Below are positions 40,855 to 40,880 of a stretch of 40,880 nt of DNA, one piece after another. The stretch is from RGIG1995 sp045658315. GTDB taxonomy: Bacteria > Bacillota > Clostridia > Oscillospirales > CAG-272. The notes beneath the pieces were generated by a model that ran no database searches, was not told where the DNA came from, and worked only from the letters and a program-made list of their open reading frames with translations. The number at the start of each line of letters is the position of its first letter. The stretch's first letter is position 1. The DNA is taken from positions 1 to 40,880 of the forward strand of contig JAZOUV010000037.1 in assembly GCA_045658315.1 (NCBI GenBank), given 5' to 3'. A program made the translations under genes and the position numbers.

Positions 40855-40880
40855 ACGGACAACTTAGAGGAGTTGTCCGT
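40855..40880. terminator. Second hairpin at the window edge
   Basis: ACGGACAACT (40855-40864) pairs with AGTTGTCCGT (40871-40880) around a 6-base loop. Any T-run would lie beyond the window. It is probably a terminator for the next gene on the minus strand or a second terminator of spoIIE. Confidence 0.5.

Noticed and set aside
40242..40862. 206-residue open frame on the minus strand at the right edge
   Set aside because: It lies opposite the PP2C domain of spoIIE and crosses its terminator; the translation is Ser/Leu-rich antisense sequence.

Overview
The window is the replication-origin region of a low-GC, endospore-forming member of the Bacillota, most likely a gut Clostridia of the Oscillospiraceae/Ruminococcaceae type. 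This is inferred from the gene content: dnaA, dnaN, recF, remB, gyrB and gyrA on one side of an AT-rich junction, rpmH-rnpA-yidD-yidC-jag on the other, a complete spoIIE, a DnaD/DnaI primosome pair, a DUF6062 protein, and intergenic palindromic repeats of a kind common in gut Firmicutes. By eye, coding strands left of the origin are C-rich on the plus strand and spoIIE to its right is G-rich, which fits a skew switch near 22.6 kb.

Layout. At 1-130 lies a consensus promoter with an rRNA-type leader that reads out of the left edge. From 0.48 to 7.5 kb a plus-strand block runs toward the origin: a small hypothetical protein, a dCMP deaminase, a low-molecular-weight phosphatase, rimI, tsaD, a Rex-like regulator, DnaD, a DnaI-like helicase loader and an aspartate aminotransferase. 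From 7.6 to 9.65 kb is an accessory cassette: a membrane protein and a lipoprotein divergent from an XRE regulator, followed by a possible structured RNA. From 9.8 to 19.9 kb the minus strand (co-directional with replication) carries a small unknown protein, an acyltransferase-like protein, tyrS, a lipoprotein, gyrA, a DUF559 protein, a 1-phosphofructokinase-type kinase, gyrB and remB. Palindromic repeats interrupt this block. recF, dnaN, oriC and dnaA occupy 19.9-24.3 kb. To the right come rpmH-rnpA-yidD-yidC-jag, thiI, DUF6062, an OGG-type glycosylase, an ABC exporter-mnmE pair, an EF-G paralogue, a YtqA-type radical SAM protein, a MazF-like toxin without a visible antitoxin, and spoIIE.

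The origin itself can be read. Between dnaN and dnaA there are eight close matches to two or three related DnaA-box types. An in-phase TAG-trinucleotide tract (DnaA-trio) lies between a box and an AT-rich stretch, which is the layout of the Bacillus subtilis basal unwinding system.

The most interesting signal is a second, origin-like cluster of six DnaA-box matches at 3351-3502. It sits directly upstream of an apparent operon encoding a Rex-family regulator whose NAD(H)-binding glycine loop is lost, followed by dnaD and a dnaI-like helicase loader. This suggests that DnaA controls, or is titrated by, the locus that makes the helicase-loading machinery. That is inference from the sequence and is untested.

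Four or more intergenic repeat families and a 174-bp tandem duplication bounded by inverted repeats next to the DUF559 gene make up most of the non-coding space. I saw no tRNA, no rRNA body, no CRISPR array, no transposase gene and no prophage.
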